Positions 1 to 8,900 are shown, counted from the first letter of the stretch. The stretch is DNA of 64,000 nucleotides from Vibrio breoganii (GCF_001677275.1 NZ_CP016177.1:930001-994000), one strand, 5' to 3'. A program made the numbers and translations. Notes: generated by a model not told the origin, from the letters alone.

Positions 1-238
1 GGGTAAGTATCACTTACACTCTGTTTCCTACGGCAGTATCCCTAAATATTTAAGTGTCTGATTTTCATTATAAACACTCTGAAAGTTGTTCTAAGATGGT
101 TAGGGCTATGATTTCTATTTTTCCATTACCTAGAAGTTACCGCTAATCGAGGAAGTCGGCGCACTGGCTTGGCTCGTGGTGTGTACGCACGAAGTAAAAC
201 TCAGCAAAGGATATGCAGGAAGCTTAGGGGACCCTTGT

Positions 239-439
239 ATGGATATATCGAAAAAGCACCCACTTTGGCGTAAACCTACGCATCACCTTGATGCAGAGGC
301 GAGTAGTGATCACGTTCATTGGATCGAACTGTTTTACGATTTAGCGCATGTGGTTTCGATATTTGTACTTGGCAATTATCTTAGCCACCACCTTGGGTTG
401 CCGGGCTTCGTTGGCTTTGCTGCCCTCCTAGCAATGTGA
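239..439 (+). pseudogene. LtrA-family membrane protein, N-terminal remnant
   Basis: A 66-residue fragment from the ATG at 239 to a stop at 437-439. It carries the signature of the N-terminus of low-temperature-requirement A (LtrA) membrane proteins: HWIELFYDLAHVVSIF, followed by the start of a hydrophobic segment. Family members are usually about 350-400 residues with many membrane spans, so more than 80% is missing and the frame ends abruptly after LLAM. An upstream in-frame GTG at 176 would add residues that do not look like the family. What follows belongs to unrelated fragments, so this is a decayed remnant. Family assignment is moderately sure; that it is non-functional is inferred from the truncation. 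Confidence 0.6.
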
Positions 440-490
440 GACGGTTACCCTTTCAAATAACTTACAAACAAAAAAATTGTGAGTCCTTGG

Positions 491-634
491 CTATTCGTAA
501 TACTTTACATGCGTCGCATTAAGACTATATCCCATGGTGATATTGCTGGTGCCATCAACGATGTAAACATCTTCAGACTTAAGCTCCGAGGAAATCGTGC
601 CCTTAACCCAAACAGGGTATTGAACCGTTTTCAT
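491..634 (-). pseudogene. C-terminal fragment of an unrecognised protein
   Basis: On the minus strand a 47-codon frame from the ATG at 634 to a TAG at 491 reads like ordinary protein (motifs YPVWVKGTISSEL and DVYIVDGTSNITMGYSL). The frame stays open upstream to about 655 (RESVSFPKGYP), where it runs into the AraC-like fragment on the other strand. It therefore looks like the 3' end of a longer gene cut by rearrangement. I do not recognise the family. The evidence is only compositional, so confidence is low. Confidence 0.3.
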
Positions 635-828
635 TGGATAGCCTTTGGGAAATGACACGCTTTCGCGAGATCGCCGGCAAACTTCGAATTAAAGCTGCCA
701 AAGAGCTTCTAACATCTACAGAGCTAAGCACTACCGATGTCTCTACTGAGGTTGGATACACAGATCAATCCAACTTTTGGCGAGCTTTTGTTAAAGGAAC
801 TGGCCTCAATCCTAGCGAGTTTAGGTAA
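634..828 (+). pseudogene. AraC-family regulator, C-terminal HTH remnant
   Basis: A 64-residue frame whose part from about 652 onward matches the last portion of AraC/XylS DNA-binding domains: a helix with KLRIKAAKELL, then the second helix-turn-helix with VGYTDQSNFWRAFVKGTGLNPSEFR. The sensor domain and first HTH helices are absent. The first six or so codons overlap the unrelated minus-strand fragment, so the ATG at 634 is probably fortuitous. Full AraC proteins are about 250-330 residues. This is a truncated gene end next to two other fragments, consistent with a past deletion or recombination junction near 650. Confidence 0.6.
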
Positions 829-1029
829 ATGACTTCGACGTATAATAATTAGACGACAGCAGTTTAATGTATTCACTTGTTGAACTGTGATGGTGGTACA
901 GTTTTTTAACCCTAGCTGTCATCAAGTGGCAATTGTGTATACAGGCCCTGATATAACCTCACAAAAGATAACTCTAACTTTCGCTACGAGAGGTTAGGGA
1001 AGACAAATAGTTTGTGAGAAGTACACGTT

Positions 1030-2136
1030 ATGGCAGAGCAAGAGAACACTCCAGAGACAGCAGAGCAACAGAAGCCAGTAAACAAGGTAAAGAGGACAAC
1101 CAATGCCATCTTAGCTTTGGTGTTTGTATCCATCGGTACTGCTGTGGTTTCCGACCGAATTATACCTACAACCGATAATGTTAGAGTTGAAGGCAACGTA
1201 GTGAGTTTGATCCCTGAGGTGTCGGGCCCCATTGACACAGTGTTGGTTGAGCCTAATAAGGTTGTCAAAAAAGGGACTGTTCTCGCAAAAATTGCGCCTA
1301 TTGATTACCAAATTGCACTTAAGAAAGCGGAAACCAAGGTTAAACTCACTGGGCAAAATGTCGGTGCACAAATGGCCGATGTTATGGCTGCCCAAGCGCA
1401 GTTGACCAATGCCGTTGTTGCCCTTGATAACGCTAAACGCCAAGGTCAACGCTTATTGAGTTTGGCTGATAGAGGCATTGTTTCTAAGTCTGACGCCGAT
1501 AATACGCGCGCTGCTCTACAGACAGCTAAGGCAGATGTCGCAAAGGCAAGAGCGAACCTTGAGCGAGCTAAAACTCAAGTGGGTGCCAATGGCGAAGACA
1601 ATGCTCAAATGCAGACCGCATTGCTTGAATTACAGCAAGCCCAGCTGAATGTTGAGCGTACGATCCTTCGTGCTCCGACAGATGGTTCAGTCACCAACTT
1701 CAAACTCACCGAAGGGGCTTATGCAAAGGCAGGGCAGAGTCTATTAACCTTTGTATCTAGTGACAATCTATGGATAGAAGCGAACTTTCGAGAGAACAGC
1801 CTTGGCAATATAAAACAAGGTAACAAGGTAAAGGTTGCCTTAGATTTTGCCCCCGGAAAGACCTACTCAGGTCGTGTGGTATCGGTTGATTTGGGCGCTG
1901 CATGGGGCGTTGCAGACCAGCCTGGTGCACTTGCCAGTGTAACCAAGCAAAATGGTTGGCTCAGAGATTCACAGCGTATGCCTGTAACTATTCAGTTGGA
2001 TGATGCAGATGCGACTGAATATATGCGTATTGGTGGACAAGCGGATGTGGTCGTTTATACCGATGAGAGTTCACTGATGAATATGCTTGGGAAGGCTTGG
2101 ATTCGACTTGTGAGTCTATTCTCTTATGTTCGATAA
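1030..2136 (+). CDS. HlyD/EmrA-type membrane fusion protein
   Basis: 368 residues. A cytoplasmic N-terminus rich in E/Q/K is followed by one membrane span (about residues 25-43), then a periplasmic adaptor domain: a split biotinyl-lipoyl-like segment (EGNVVSLIPEVSGPIDTVLVEP), a long alpha-helical hairpin (about 95-200), and the returning lipoyl half with the family hallmark LRAPTDGSVTNF. Such adaptors link an inner-membrane pump to an outer-membrane channel. The stop overlaps the start of the next gene by 11 bases, so the two are translationally coupled; the partner is a DUF2955/FUSC-like protein rather than an MFS or ABC pump. GAGAAG lies 8 bases before the ATG. Family is secure, substrate unknown. 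Confidence 0.85.
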   Translation: MAEQENTPETAEQQKPVNKVKRTTNAILALVFVSIGTAVVSDRIIPTTDNVRVEGNVVSLIPEVSGPIDTVLVEPNKVVKKGTVLAKIAPIDYQIALKKAETKVKLTGQNVGAQMADVMAAQAQLTNAVVALDNAKRQGQRLLSLADRGIVSKSDADNTRAALQTAKADVAKARANLERAKTQVGANGEDNAQMQTALLELQQAQLNVERTILRAPTDGSVTNFKLTEGAYAKAGQSLLTFVSSDNLWIEANFRENSLGNIKQGNKVKVALDFAPGKTYSGRVVSVDLGAAWGVADQPGALASVTKQNGWLRDSQRMPVTIQLDDADATEYMRIGGQADVVVYTDESSLMNMLGKAWIRLVSLFSYVR

Positions 2137-3190
2137 CATCACAAAAGCACAGGAGCGGAAAATATTTCGCTTCATCTTTGGGGTAGGGCTATCAACGTTT
2201 ATTGCAGTGTGGTTTAACTGGCCTTTAGCGTTTTGTGCGCCACTACTTACCGCAAAGTTCATTGTCGATAAGGCTGAATTTCATATCTTGCATGTGAAGC
2301 AACTGGTGTATGCCTTGGTTGTGACCATGTTGATCAGCTACGCGCTATCTACAGGATTTCCGGAGTATAAGATTGCCTTCCTCGCGCTCTATGGGGCGGG
2401 CATTCTATGGGCCTATTATCTGTTTACTGACCCTAAGTGGGTCATGTTTGCAACGTTTCTGGTAATTAACCTGCTGCTGCAACCGTACATTACCATAGTG
2501 GATCAGCAAGCCGCCTTAGATGTCGGTATTGGTTTCGCTTTCTCTGGCGTGGTATCAGTAGGGTTTTATGCGCTGTCACATGTCTATTTTCCGGAGATAG
2601 AAGAAAACAAATTCAATGGATTTCCTCCATCTCCTCTGCCACAGGCTATGAGATGGGGTGGAGCGATAAGAGCGTGGCTGATCTCCTTTCCTCTGATTTG
2701 TTTGTATTTCTACTATCAGCTGTCTCAGGTAATGCTGACGGTCGCTTTTGTTACCTTGCTCTCTTTGTTTACAACGGGAGAGAAGGCCAATAAAACGTCA
2801 ATGTTCTTCATTATTGCGAATGTATTTGGGGCGATTTTAGCCCTCATCGCTTTCTTCGTGATGTCACTGACACCGAATATGTGGGTTTACATGTTGGTGA
2901 TGTTGTTAGTAATTTGCCTTATCGGCACCAAGATCTATACCGATCCTGCAAAGGCACCTATTTATGCCACTGCATTTACCGGTTTTCTGGTACTGATCGG
3001 TTCTTCAATGACTACCGGCGCACTGGATGACAAGCTGTACGTTCGAATCTTCCAGCTTATCTTGGTGATACCTTACCTAGTGTTTATGGTGTATTTCTTT
3101 GAAGGCCGAGATGAAGCAAGAAAGGCATTAGTAGCCAAAACAGAGAGAACCTTGAAGAAGTCAAAAAGAGAACTATCCAAACGCACATAA
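2126..3190 (+). CDS. DUF2955/FUSC-like inner-membrane efflux protein
   Basis: 354 residues with two clusters of about five hydrophobic segments (roughly 15-165 and 185-330) and a basic C-terminal tail (KTERTLKKSKRELSKRT). This duplicated layout resembles the fusaric-acid-resistance/aromatic acid exporter superfamily and specifically DUF2955 proteins, which typically sit beside an HlyD-type adaptor as here. It overlaps the adaptor gene by 11 bases, so the pair probably makes a tripartite-like exporter that borrows an outer-membrane channel encoded elsewhere. The substrate cannot be told from sequence. A hairpin terminator follows at 3242. Confidence 0.7.
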   Translation: MFDNITKAQERKIFRFIFGVGLSTFIAVWFNWPLAFCAPLLTAKFIVDKAEFHILHVKQLVYALVVTMLISYALSTGFPEYKIAFLALYGAGILWAYYLFTDPKWVMFATFLVINLLLQPYITIVDQQAALDVGIGFAFSGVVSVGFYALSHVYFPEIEENKFNGFPPSPLPQAMRWGGAIRAWLISFPLICLYFYYQLSQVMLTVAFVTLLSLFTTGEKANKTSMFFIIANVFGAILALIAFFVMSLTPNMWVYMLVMLLVICLIGTKIYTDPAKAPIYATAFTGFLVLIGSSMTTGALDDKLYVRIFQLILVIPYLVFMVYFFEGRDEARKALVAKTERTLKKSKRELSKRT

Positions 3191-3241
3191 GTAATAGTGT
3201 GTGTAGGGCCCTCATGAACGCTGTCTTGTTAAAATAGATTG

Positions 3242-3274
3242 ATGCCACCTAGTGTATTCACGGGTGGCATTTTA
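3242..3274 (+). terminator. Rho-independent terminator after the exporter pair
   Basis: An 8-bp stem, ATGCCACC at 3242-3249 pairing with GGTGGCAT at 3263-3270, followed by a short T run. It lies 50 bases after the stop of the DUF2955 gene. The loop is 13 bases, which is rather large, and the T tract is short, so it may be a weak terminator. Confidence 0.5.
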
Positions 3275-3420
3275 CGTGGGTTAATTATTTATCAAATGAA
3301 TGGAATGACTGGCGCAAAATGGGCGTTATTGTTTTCTGTTTTCTCTAGAATACATTACATCGAAGGGGATAAATCGCAGTAAGAGTTTGGCCCTTAGCAA
3401 CTAACTACAGAGAGTGAACG

Positions 3421-3843
3421 ATGAAAAGCAATCTAAAGATTCTAGAAAAAGTAACCCTTGGCGTAATCGCAACCGGTATCGCAAGTGACCTTTGGAGTTG
3501 GTTGGTGATCCCTGTTGAGGACATCTTTGTGGTGGGCGCTCTGATTTCCTTGATGTTGAGCTTCTTCGTATGGCTTGAAGGTTTCCTTGCGGTTAAATGG
3601 CAGGCTAAGGGTGAAGCGAAGAAATATAAGATAGGTCGCGGTATTACCTCTTATATTTCACTTGTTGGTGGTAAGTTTGCGACGATGGGTGCAATTGGCT
3701 ACCTATTCCCTAAGGTGCAGATGCTAGGTTACTTCAACGGCGTGGTAGTATTCTTTGGACTTATCTTCCTTATCATGGGATTTGAAGCCGCTTGGGACAA
3801 GCTCAGCACAAGCAGTCCAAAACAGCTTACTCAAGCTAGCTAA
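3421..3843 (+). CDS. Small four-span membrane protein, unknown (paralogue of 29635-30114)
   Basis: 140 residues, with about four hydrophobic segments (roughly 10-30, 35-58, 75-97, 102-122) and a polar C-terminus. No function recognised. It clearly resembles the 159-residue protein at 29635-30114 over its second half: compare RGITSYISLVGGKF and FNGVVVFFGLIF here with RAISTYIILVGSKF and WNGVVAFFGVVF there. The gene is flanked by terminators on both sides and so appears monocistronic. It sits between two FUSC-like exporters, but nothing in the protein itself points to transport. The ATG at 3421 follows AGAGAG at a suitable distance. Confidence 0.75.
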   Translation: MKSNLKILEKVTLGVIATGIASDLWSWLVIPVEDIFVVGALISLMLSFFVWLEGFLAVKWQAKGEAKKYKIGRGITSYISLVGGKFATMGAIGYLFPKVQMLGYFNGVVVFFGLIFLIMGFEAAWDKLSTSSPKQLTQAS

Positions 3844-3851
3844 TTATAAAG

Positions 3852-3879
3852 AAGCCGCTCAGTTGAGCGGCTTTGTTGT
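3852..3879 (+). terminator. Rho-independent terminator
   Basis: A perfect 10-bp stem, AAGCCGCTCA at 3852-3861 with TGAGCGGCTT at 3864-3873, a 2-base loop and a T-rich tail (TGTTGT). It begins nine bases after the stop of the small membrane protein gene. Confidence 0.85.
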
Positions 3880-4084
3880 ATTTGAAATCTAGAAAGTGGT
3901 CGATTACAGATAGAAGATATAAAAATCCCTTTTCCTCAACAATCCAACGTCAGATATTCAGTAGGATTGATAGTTGTAAGCGTGTCACCAAATGGCAATC
4001 GTGCTTAGTCATTAACCGTTAATCTACCGCTCCTATCAAGGGGAGTACATAGCGCGACTTCTACGACTAACTACGGAGCAAAAC

Positions 4085-5116
4085 ATGTTAGATAACTTTG
4101 CTAAGAATATTATCCCGCCTAAGCCTTACCTAGTATTGGGAAATAGAATGTTTCTATTGTCCGCTGTATTGCTAGTGATTAGTGCGTATCTCTACAATGT
4201 AGATGAAGCCTTTGTTGCAGTGGAAGTTGGCATCATACACTTCTTATATAACCTAAAGTTTGCCAACAAAAAAACGGTTTTTTGGGGTGGCTTAGAGCCT
4301 TTAGTCACGACTTTGATTGCTGTGCCTCTGTCATTGGTGCCTATGCCGTATGCGCCATTCACTACAGCGATTTTTGTGTTTGTGCTAGTGCTCATTGAAC
4401 GTGATAACCACCATCAAGGTGTGCCTAAATACATATTGCCTTTGAGTTTCTTGCTGCTCTCTATGATGATGGTTCCACAAGGGGTTGAAAGCACTGAACT
4501 GATGATACAACGCAGTGTATCTGTTGTGCTTGGCATAGTGGTTGCGATGTTAGCCACAGCTTTTGTTTGGCCTAATGCCTCGCAGAATCAAACTCAAGAT
4601 AAAGCCCAAGATAAAGCAAAGCGCACAATCAATAAGGTCGATGTTAAATACTCTTCTCGAAAGGCGTTGGGCATAGGCTTGATTCTTTCATTGGGTTTTA
4701 TCGATGGCTCAGGAGCGGCTTTAGCTGCCTACCTTTTTATGATGATTCACAGCCCGATTTCTAAGCAGTTGGCGCCTAAGGCGTGGCAACGCTTCAGCGG
4801 CACAGTGCTTGGTGCAGTCATTTATGTGCCTCTGGGACTGCTCATGGGGTACCTAGATTCAGAGCTAATGGTTACCGCAATCAAATGGTCTTTGGTGATT
4901 GTTTCACTGTATATGATCTTGGTTTACCTAGAACACAATTACACGGTCGCTACAGCGTTTATCATGTTATTGATATTGGCCTATGCTGTTGGCCCTTTTA
5001 ACTTGCAGATTACAGAGCTTGTTTTCATGCCTCGTTTTTGGAACACCCTGATCGGTGGTGGTGTGATGGTGCTGCTAGGTTTCCTTGTCCCATTGCGAGA
5101 TAAAGATTTCGCCTAG
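4085..5116 (+). CDS. FUSC-like multi-span membrane protein
   Basis: 343 residues arranged as two hydrophobic bundles (about 20-165 and 205-340) joined by a polar linker rich in Q, D and K (around residues 168-195). This two-bundle plan with a central cytoplasmic linker, and the segment QRFSGTVLGAVIYVPLGLL in the second bundle, resemble the FUSC/aromatic acid exporter superfamily. No adaptor gene is attached, unlike the exporter at 2126. A good ribosome site, CGGAG, lies 6 bases before the ATG, within a 13-base motif shared with the leader of the 3421 gene. The substrate is unknown and the family call is moderate. Confidence 0.6.
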   Translation: MLDNFAKNIIPPKPYLVLGNRMFLLSAVLLVISAYLYNVDEAFVAVEVGIIHFLYNLKFANKKTVFWGGLEPLVTTLIAVPLSLVPMPYAPFTTAIFVFVLVLIERDNHHQGVPKYILPLSFLLLSMMMVPQGVESTELMIQRSVSVVLGIVVAMLATAFVWPNASQNQTQDKAQDKAKRTINKVDVKYSSRKALGIGLILSLGFIDGSGAALAAYLFMMIHSPISKQLAPKAWQRFSGTVLGAVIYVPLGLLMGYLDSELMVTAIKWSLVIVSLYMILVYLEHNYTVATAFIMLLILAYAVGPFNLQITELVFMPRFWNTLIGGGVMVLLGFLVPLRDKDFA

Positions 5117-5556
5117 AAATAGGCCTTTGTGTGTATTTCCAATAAGTAAAAGGCATACGGATGGTGCCTTCTACTTGGTCACTGACCAAAAAGTTGTTAT
5201 AAAAAATGCCGTTCGACGACTGAAAACTCTTACATGCATTAATGCCGCAGGTCCTACTTATTTCCCCATCCCTTGAAGCATAGAATGGATGTGATGCCGT
5301 CTAAATAGAGAAAGATGGATTAAAGTTCCTTTATGTTTTAGTTGAATTAGTGAACGATTTTGTGTGAAAGCCTCAAAAATGGCCCTTTTGTGTTATCATG
5401 CCGCCGTAGGGGATAAGATCAGAGCTTAGAGTCGCCGGCAATCTACAACTATTTTTAATGCCAATAACGCACTCATAAGCCTCGACTTATCAAATTATCA
5501 CTAACATGGAGTTAGTCGTTTGTTATCGCTTTTGCGGTAGCTAAACCTCATTGTTT
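5117..5556. other. Non-coding stretch upstream of the BCCT gene
   Basis: About 440 bases without a convincing gene. The short frame at 5085-5276 overlaps the end of the previous gene out of frame and lacks family features. The part from about 5400 to 5550 probably holds the promoter and a leader for the BCCT gene. I see no riboswitch that I recognise and no clear Shine-Dalgarno sequence before the BCCT start. Confidence 0.4.
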
Positions 5557-7176
5557 ATGAGTTCAAAATCAAAAAAATATAGTATTGAATCCACCGACTA
5601 TCAGGTCGGTCAAGATAACGTAACGAAATGGGGCATGGATATCCATAACACCGTTTTTATGGGCTCTCTAGCGTTATCACTTCTTTTCATTGTTACACTG
5701 TTAGTCATGTCGCCAGCTGAGGCTAAAGCTGCGATTGATTCTGTGAAAGGCGCTGTTCTTTCATACTTCGACTTCCTATTTATGTGGGGAGCAAACCTCT
5801 TCCTAATCTTTGCCATCGTTATTGCTTTTTCACCTTTAGGTAAAATTCGCTTGGGCGGTGATGGCGCAACTACCGACTACTCAACGTTTTCTTGGATTAC
5901 GATGCTGTTTGCAGCGGGTATGGGTATTGGCCTTATTTTCTGGGGTGTTGCAGAACCGACCGCGTTCTATACGGGTTGGTATGGCACGCCATTGAACGTT
6001 GAGTCACACACGATGGAAGCTCGCGAGCTAGCATTGGGTGCAGCGACGTTCCACTGGGGTCTGCATGCGTGGGCTATCTATGGTGTAACGGCACTTTGTC
6101 TGGCTTACTTTGTGTATAACAAAGGCTTACCACTTGCGATGCGCTCTGTGTTCTATCCGATATTAGGGGATAGAGTTTGGGGCAAAACCGGTGATGTTAT
6201 CGATATCCTGACCGTTCTGGTGACACTATTTGGCTTGGCGACGTCTCTTGGCTTAGGTGGCACGCAGGCAGCGAGTGGTATCAGTCATGTATTTGGTCTA
6301 GATAACAGCTTGCTGCTTCAGCAATCTATCATCGTACTGATCATGGGCCTTGCTATCATCTCTGTGCTACGTGGTATGGATGGTGGCGTGAAGCTGCTCA
6401 GTAACATAAACATGGCGATTGCTATCCTATTCCTTCTGTTGATGGCGGTGCTGAACTTCACAACAGTACTAGACTCATTCACAACAGCTGTGGTTGGTTA
6501 CGTTAAAAATGCTTATGCATTGAGCCAAACCTCAGGTCGTGAAGATACTACCTTCTTGCATGGCTGGACAGTGTTCTACTGGGCTTGGTGGGTTGCTTAC
6601 GCACCGTTCTTTGGCATGTTTGTTGCGCGTATCTCGAAAGGACGTACTGTTCGTCAGTTCCTTGTTTACGTACTGATTATTCCAACACTCGTAACTACAG
6701 CATGGATGTCGACGTTTGGTGGCATTGCTATCCAACAGATGATTGATAACGTGGGTATATTGGGAGCCAAACAAGCGCTTAGTGATGTCTCTTTGAGTCT
6801 CTTCTATATGCTTGAGGCCTATCCGATTGGCGACATACTGTCAGTGGTTGCGGTGATCCTAATTGTTGTGTTCTTTGTTACTACCTTGGACTCTGGCTCG
6901 ATTGTTATTGATAGCATGACTGCCGGCGGAAAGATGGACGTACCAATGAAGCAAAAAATCATTTGGGCACTGATCTCAGGCACTATCGCTATGGTGATGT
7001 TGTGGATTGGCGGCACTGAGTCTATTCAGGCGCTACAGTCGATCACGATAATTGCAGCAATGCCATTCACCATCATTCTACTGATTGGTTGCTTTAGCTT
7101 GGTGAAAGGCTTACTGACAGAAGTAGGCGGTTCAAAAGCAGATGCTGACTATGTTGAAGCTGAAGTGAAAAAATAA
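5557..7176 (+). CDS. BCCT-family betaine/choline/carnitine transporter
   Basis: 539 residues with about 12 membrane spans. The family signature is present: WTVFYWAWWVAYAPFFGMF (tryptophan-rich TM8 region) and, earlier, GMGIGLIFWGVAEP and FHWGLHAWAIYG. BCCT carriers import quaternary ammonium osmolytes driven by Na+ or H+. The GMGIG stretch is the type found in Na+-coupled betaine carriers, so osmoprotection is likely. The start could also be a TTG two codons earlier (5551); I prefer the ATG at 5557, although neither has a strong ribosome site. A strong terminator follows. A second, divergent BCCT gene begins at 63083. Confidence 0.9.
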   Translation: MSSKSKKYSIESTDYQVGQDNVTKWGMDIHNTVFMGSLALSLLFIVTLLVMSPAEAKAAIDSVKGAVLSYFDFLFMWGANLFLIFAIVIAFSPLGKIRLGGDGATTDYSTFSWITMLFAAGMGIGLIFWGVAEPTAFYTGWYGTPLNVESHTMEARELALGAATFHWGLHAWAIYGVTALCLAYFVYNKGLPLAMRSVFYPILGDRVWGKTGDVIDILTVLVTLFGLATSLGLGGTQAASGISHVFGLDNSLLLQQSIIVLIMGLAIISVLRGMDGGVKLLSNINMAIAILFLLLMAVLNFTTVLDSFTTAVVGYVKNAYALSQTSGREDTTFLHGWTVFYWAWWVAYAPFFGMFVARISKGRTVRQFLVYVLIIPTLVTTAWMSTFGGIAIQQMIDNVGILGAKQALSDVSLSLFYMLEAYPIGDILSVVAVILIVVFFVTTLDSGSIVIDSMTAGGKMDVPMKQKIIWALISGTIAMVMLWIGGTESIQALQSITIIAAMPFTIILLIGCFSLVKGLLTEVGGSKADADYVEAEVKK

Positions 7177-7204
7177 CTTACTTTTAATAAAGTAAAAATG
7201 TGAA

Positions 7205-7237
7205 AGCCTCGGTACGTAATGTGCCGAGGCTTTTTTT
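7205..7237 (+). terminator. Rho-independent terminator after the BCCT gene
   Basis: An 11-bp stem, AGCCTCGGTAC with GTGCCGAGGCT (one G-T pair), a short loop and seven Ts at 7231-7237. On the minus strand it could also serve the converging permease gene, whose stop lies at 7287. Confidence 0.9.
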
Positions 7238-7286
7238 GTTTATTAGCGTTAGAGATAGTATTTAATGCCCGGCACTAAATACCGGA

Positions 7287-8441
7287 TTACACCAACTGAG
7301 ACATCAACAAGAAGCCGCCAAAAACAAACCCAAACAGCATCATACTATTGCCACCCTCAGCGGCGTAACGCTCGCCTAGGGTATCGCTCTTCCTCAGTTT
7401 GTACACCATAGCCAATGGAACAAATACGGCTAGGAACACTAGGATGATTCCTGCGTATGCCAGTACAGACAAGAACTGATCTGCCGCCAAGATCGCACCA
7501 ACTAGTGGGAGTACGAAGGTAATCACATAGGTCACAACGCGGTTTTGCTTAAAGGTGTCACTATTTTGATGAAACAGCGACATGGCAACGCCAAAGAATG
7601 AGGTGAGCAGCGCTAGACCGGTAAAGAGTGACAGTACCGTGCCAATCCAAGGTGCTTCATGTTCAAATCCTGCCATTAACTCAGAAACACTCGAGAACTG
7701 TTTTAGTTGCTCTGGTGGCAAGTTGCCCACAACCGCAAATAACCAGCATAGGTAGCAAAACAACGGGATCAGAGAACCGACAATAACCATATTGCGCAGC
7801 TGTTTATCTGTGGCATCGCTGTTGTATGTAACCAAGCTTGGTATCACCACCATAAAGCCAAAGCTCGTGAAGAGCACGGCACTGGTCTTGATAAGCTCTA
7901 ACTGGCTGTGATTGCTCACTTGCGCTAGGTTTTGCGCAGAAAACTCGGGTAACAGTGCAAACAGGGTCAAGACCAAGCTCGCTACCATGATCAAGAAAAG
8001 CGCGCGGTTGAGCTTATCAATTACTCCAGTACCACAAGCTACAATAGCGCCAGCGACTAGGGTGAATAGGATTTGGCTTTGAGTGAAGCTAATGGAGAGT
8101 CCAATAGCGGCTACGCCCTGTGATAGAAGATCTGCGGCACCTAAGATGTATGCCATCAATAAGCAGATCAGTAGTGCGTAAAGTAGCCCGTTTGTCACGA
8201 GTTGGCCGCCCTTGCCTAGGGATGATCGGGCGATTGAGTTAAGACCTAAACCGCCACCTGACTTGATGGTGGCTTCAAGTAGAAGCAATGCAGAGTAGGT
8301 AGTACCGAACCAAATAAAAGCCATCAATAGTGTGCCGTACACAAGGCCAAATTGAGCTAATACCATTGGAATTGCAAGCATGCCAGCGCCAAGAGCGGTG
8401 CCGGAGATAATAAGGGCGCTACCCAAAAGTTTTGTATTCAT
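7287..8441 (-). CDS. Aromatic amino acid permease (TyrP/Mtr-like)
   Basis: 384 residues and about 11 membrane spans, close to the 400-415 usual for the hydroxy/aromatic amino acid permease (HAAAP) family. The N-terminus has the family hallmark SALIISGTALGAGMLAIP, and the protein ends in a hydrophobic stretch. These proteins import tyrosine, tryptophan or phenylalanine with protons. Sequence flavour is nearer TyrP than Mtr or TnaB, but the substrate is not settled. The gene stands alone; upstream is a 550-base gap with a perfect 14-bp palindrome 40 bases before the start. Confidence 0.8.
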   Translation of the reverse strand: MNTKLLGSALIISGTALGAGMLAIPMVLAQFGLVYGTLLMAFIWFGTTYSALLLLEATIKSGGGLGLNSIARSSLGKGGQLVTNGLLYALLICLLMAYILGAADLLSQGVAAIGLSISFTQSQILFTLVAGAIVACGTGVIDKLNRALFLIMVASLVLTLFALLPEFSAQNLAQVSNHSQLELIKTSAVLFTSFGFMVVIPSLVTYNSDATDKQLRNMVIVGSLIPLFCYLCWLFAVVGNLPPEQLKQFSSVSELMAGFEHEAPWIGTVLSLFTGLALLTSFFGVAMSLFHQNSDTFKQNRVVTYVITFVLPLVGAILAADQFLSVLAYAGIILVFLAVFVPLAMVYKLRKSDTLGERYAAEGGNSMMLFGFVFGGFLLMSQLV

Positions 8442-8481
8442 TTTCTATAAAACCGTAAATATTAATTAAATTTTTAATTCA

Positions 8482-8495
8482 TGCGCGTACGCGCA
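8482..8495. promoter_or_regulatory. Perfect 14-bp palindrome, candidate operator
   Basis: TGCGCGTACGCGCA is a perfect palindrome with no loop, unlike the surrounding AT-rich DNA. It is 40 bases before the start codon of the aromatic permease, where a repressor or activator could sit. It does not match the TyrR box as I know it (TGTAAA-N6-TTTACA). A chance origin cannot be excluded. Confidence 0.3.
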
Positions 8496-8872
8496 GGCGT
8501 ATTGAGAAGGAAGTGAAGATCAATACGAAAAGTAAAATCGAGAAAATGAATAGGACGGCAAGAGGGGGTTGCTGGTGCAAGGAAGAGCAAAAGGGGATAG
8601 AGGTGCTTTTGAAATGTGAGCTTGCTGGTGTGGCGACCCTTCAGTGGGTTCCATAATAGGTGTTGTGATCTTGAAAATCATTAAGGTGTCCTAAATAAAG
8701 AGACAATCCTTTGAAACAAACATAGTAAATCCTGAACTATGTGCTCTCGAATTGAGAGGATTTCATCTTATATAGGTAGAGATGGATTGCAAAGGGCAAA
8801 TTGCAGAATGACGGTGTTCTGTTGTGAAAACTATCATTTCACGCCATGGTCATTAGTTAACGCAATTTCGAC

Positions 8873-8900
8873 TTGAAAATATGGTTATTTTATATACAAT
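8873..8900 (+). promoter_or_regulatory. Candidate sigma-70 promoter
   Basis: TTGAAA at 8873-8878, a 16-base spacer and TACAAT at 8895-8900, about 95 bases before the transpeptidase-like gene. Both hexamers are near consensus and the spacing is acceptable. Confidence 0.4.

Noticed and set aside
5400..5550. Riboswitch in the BCCT leader
   Set aside because: The leader is long and contains small inverted repeats, but no conserved motif of a known class could be matched.
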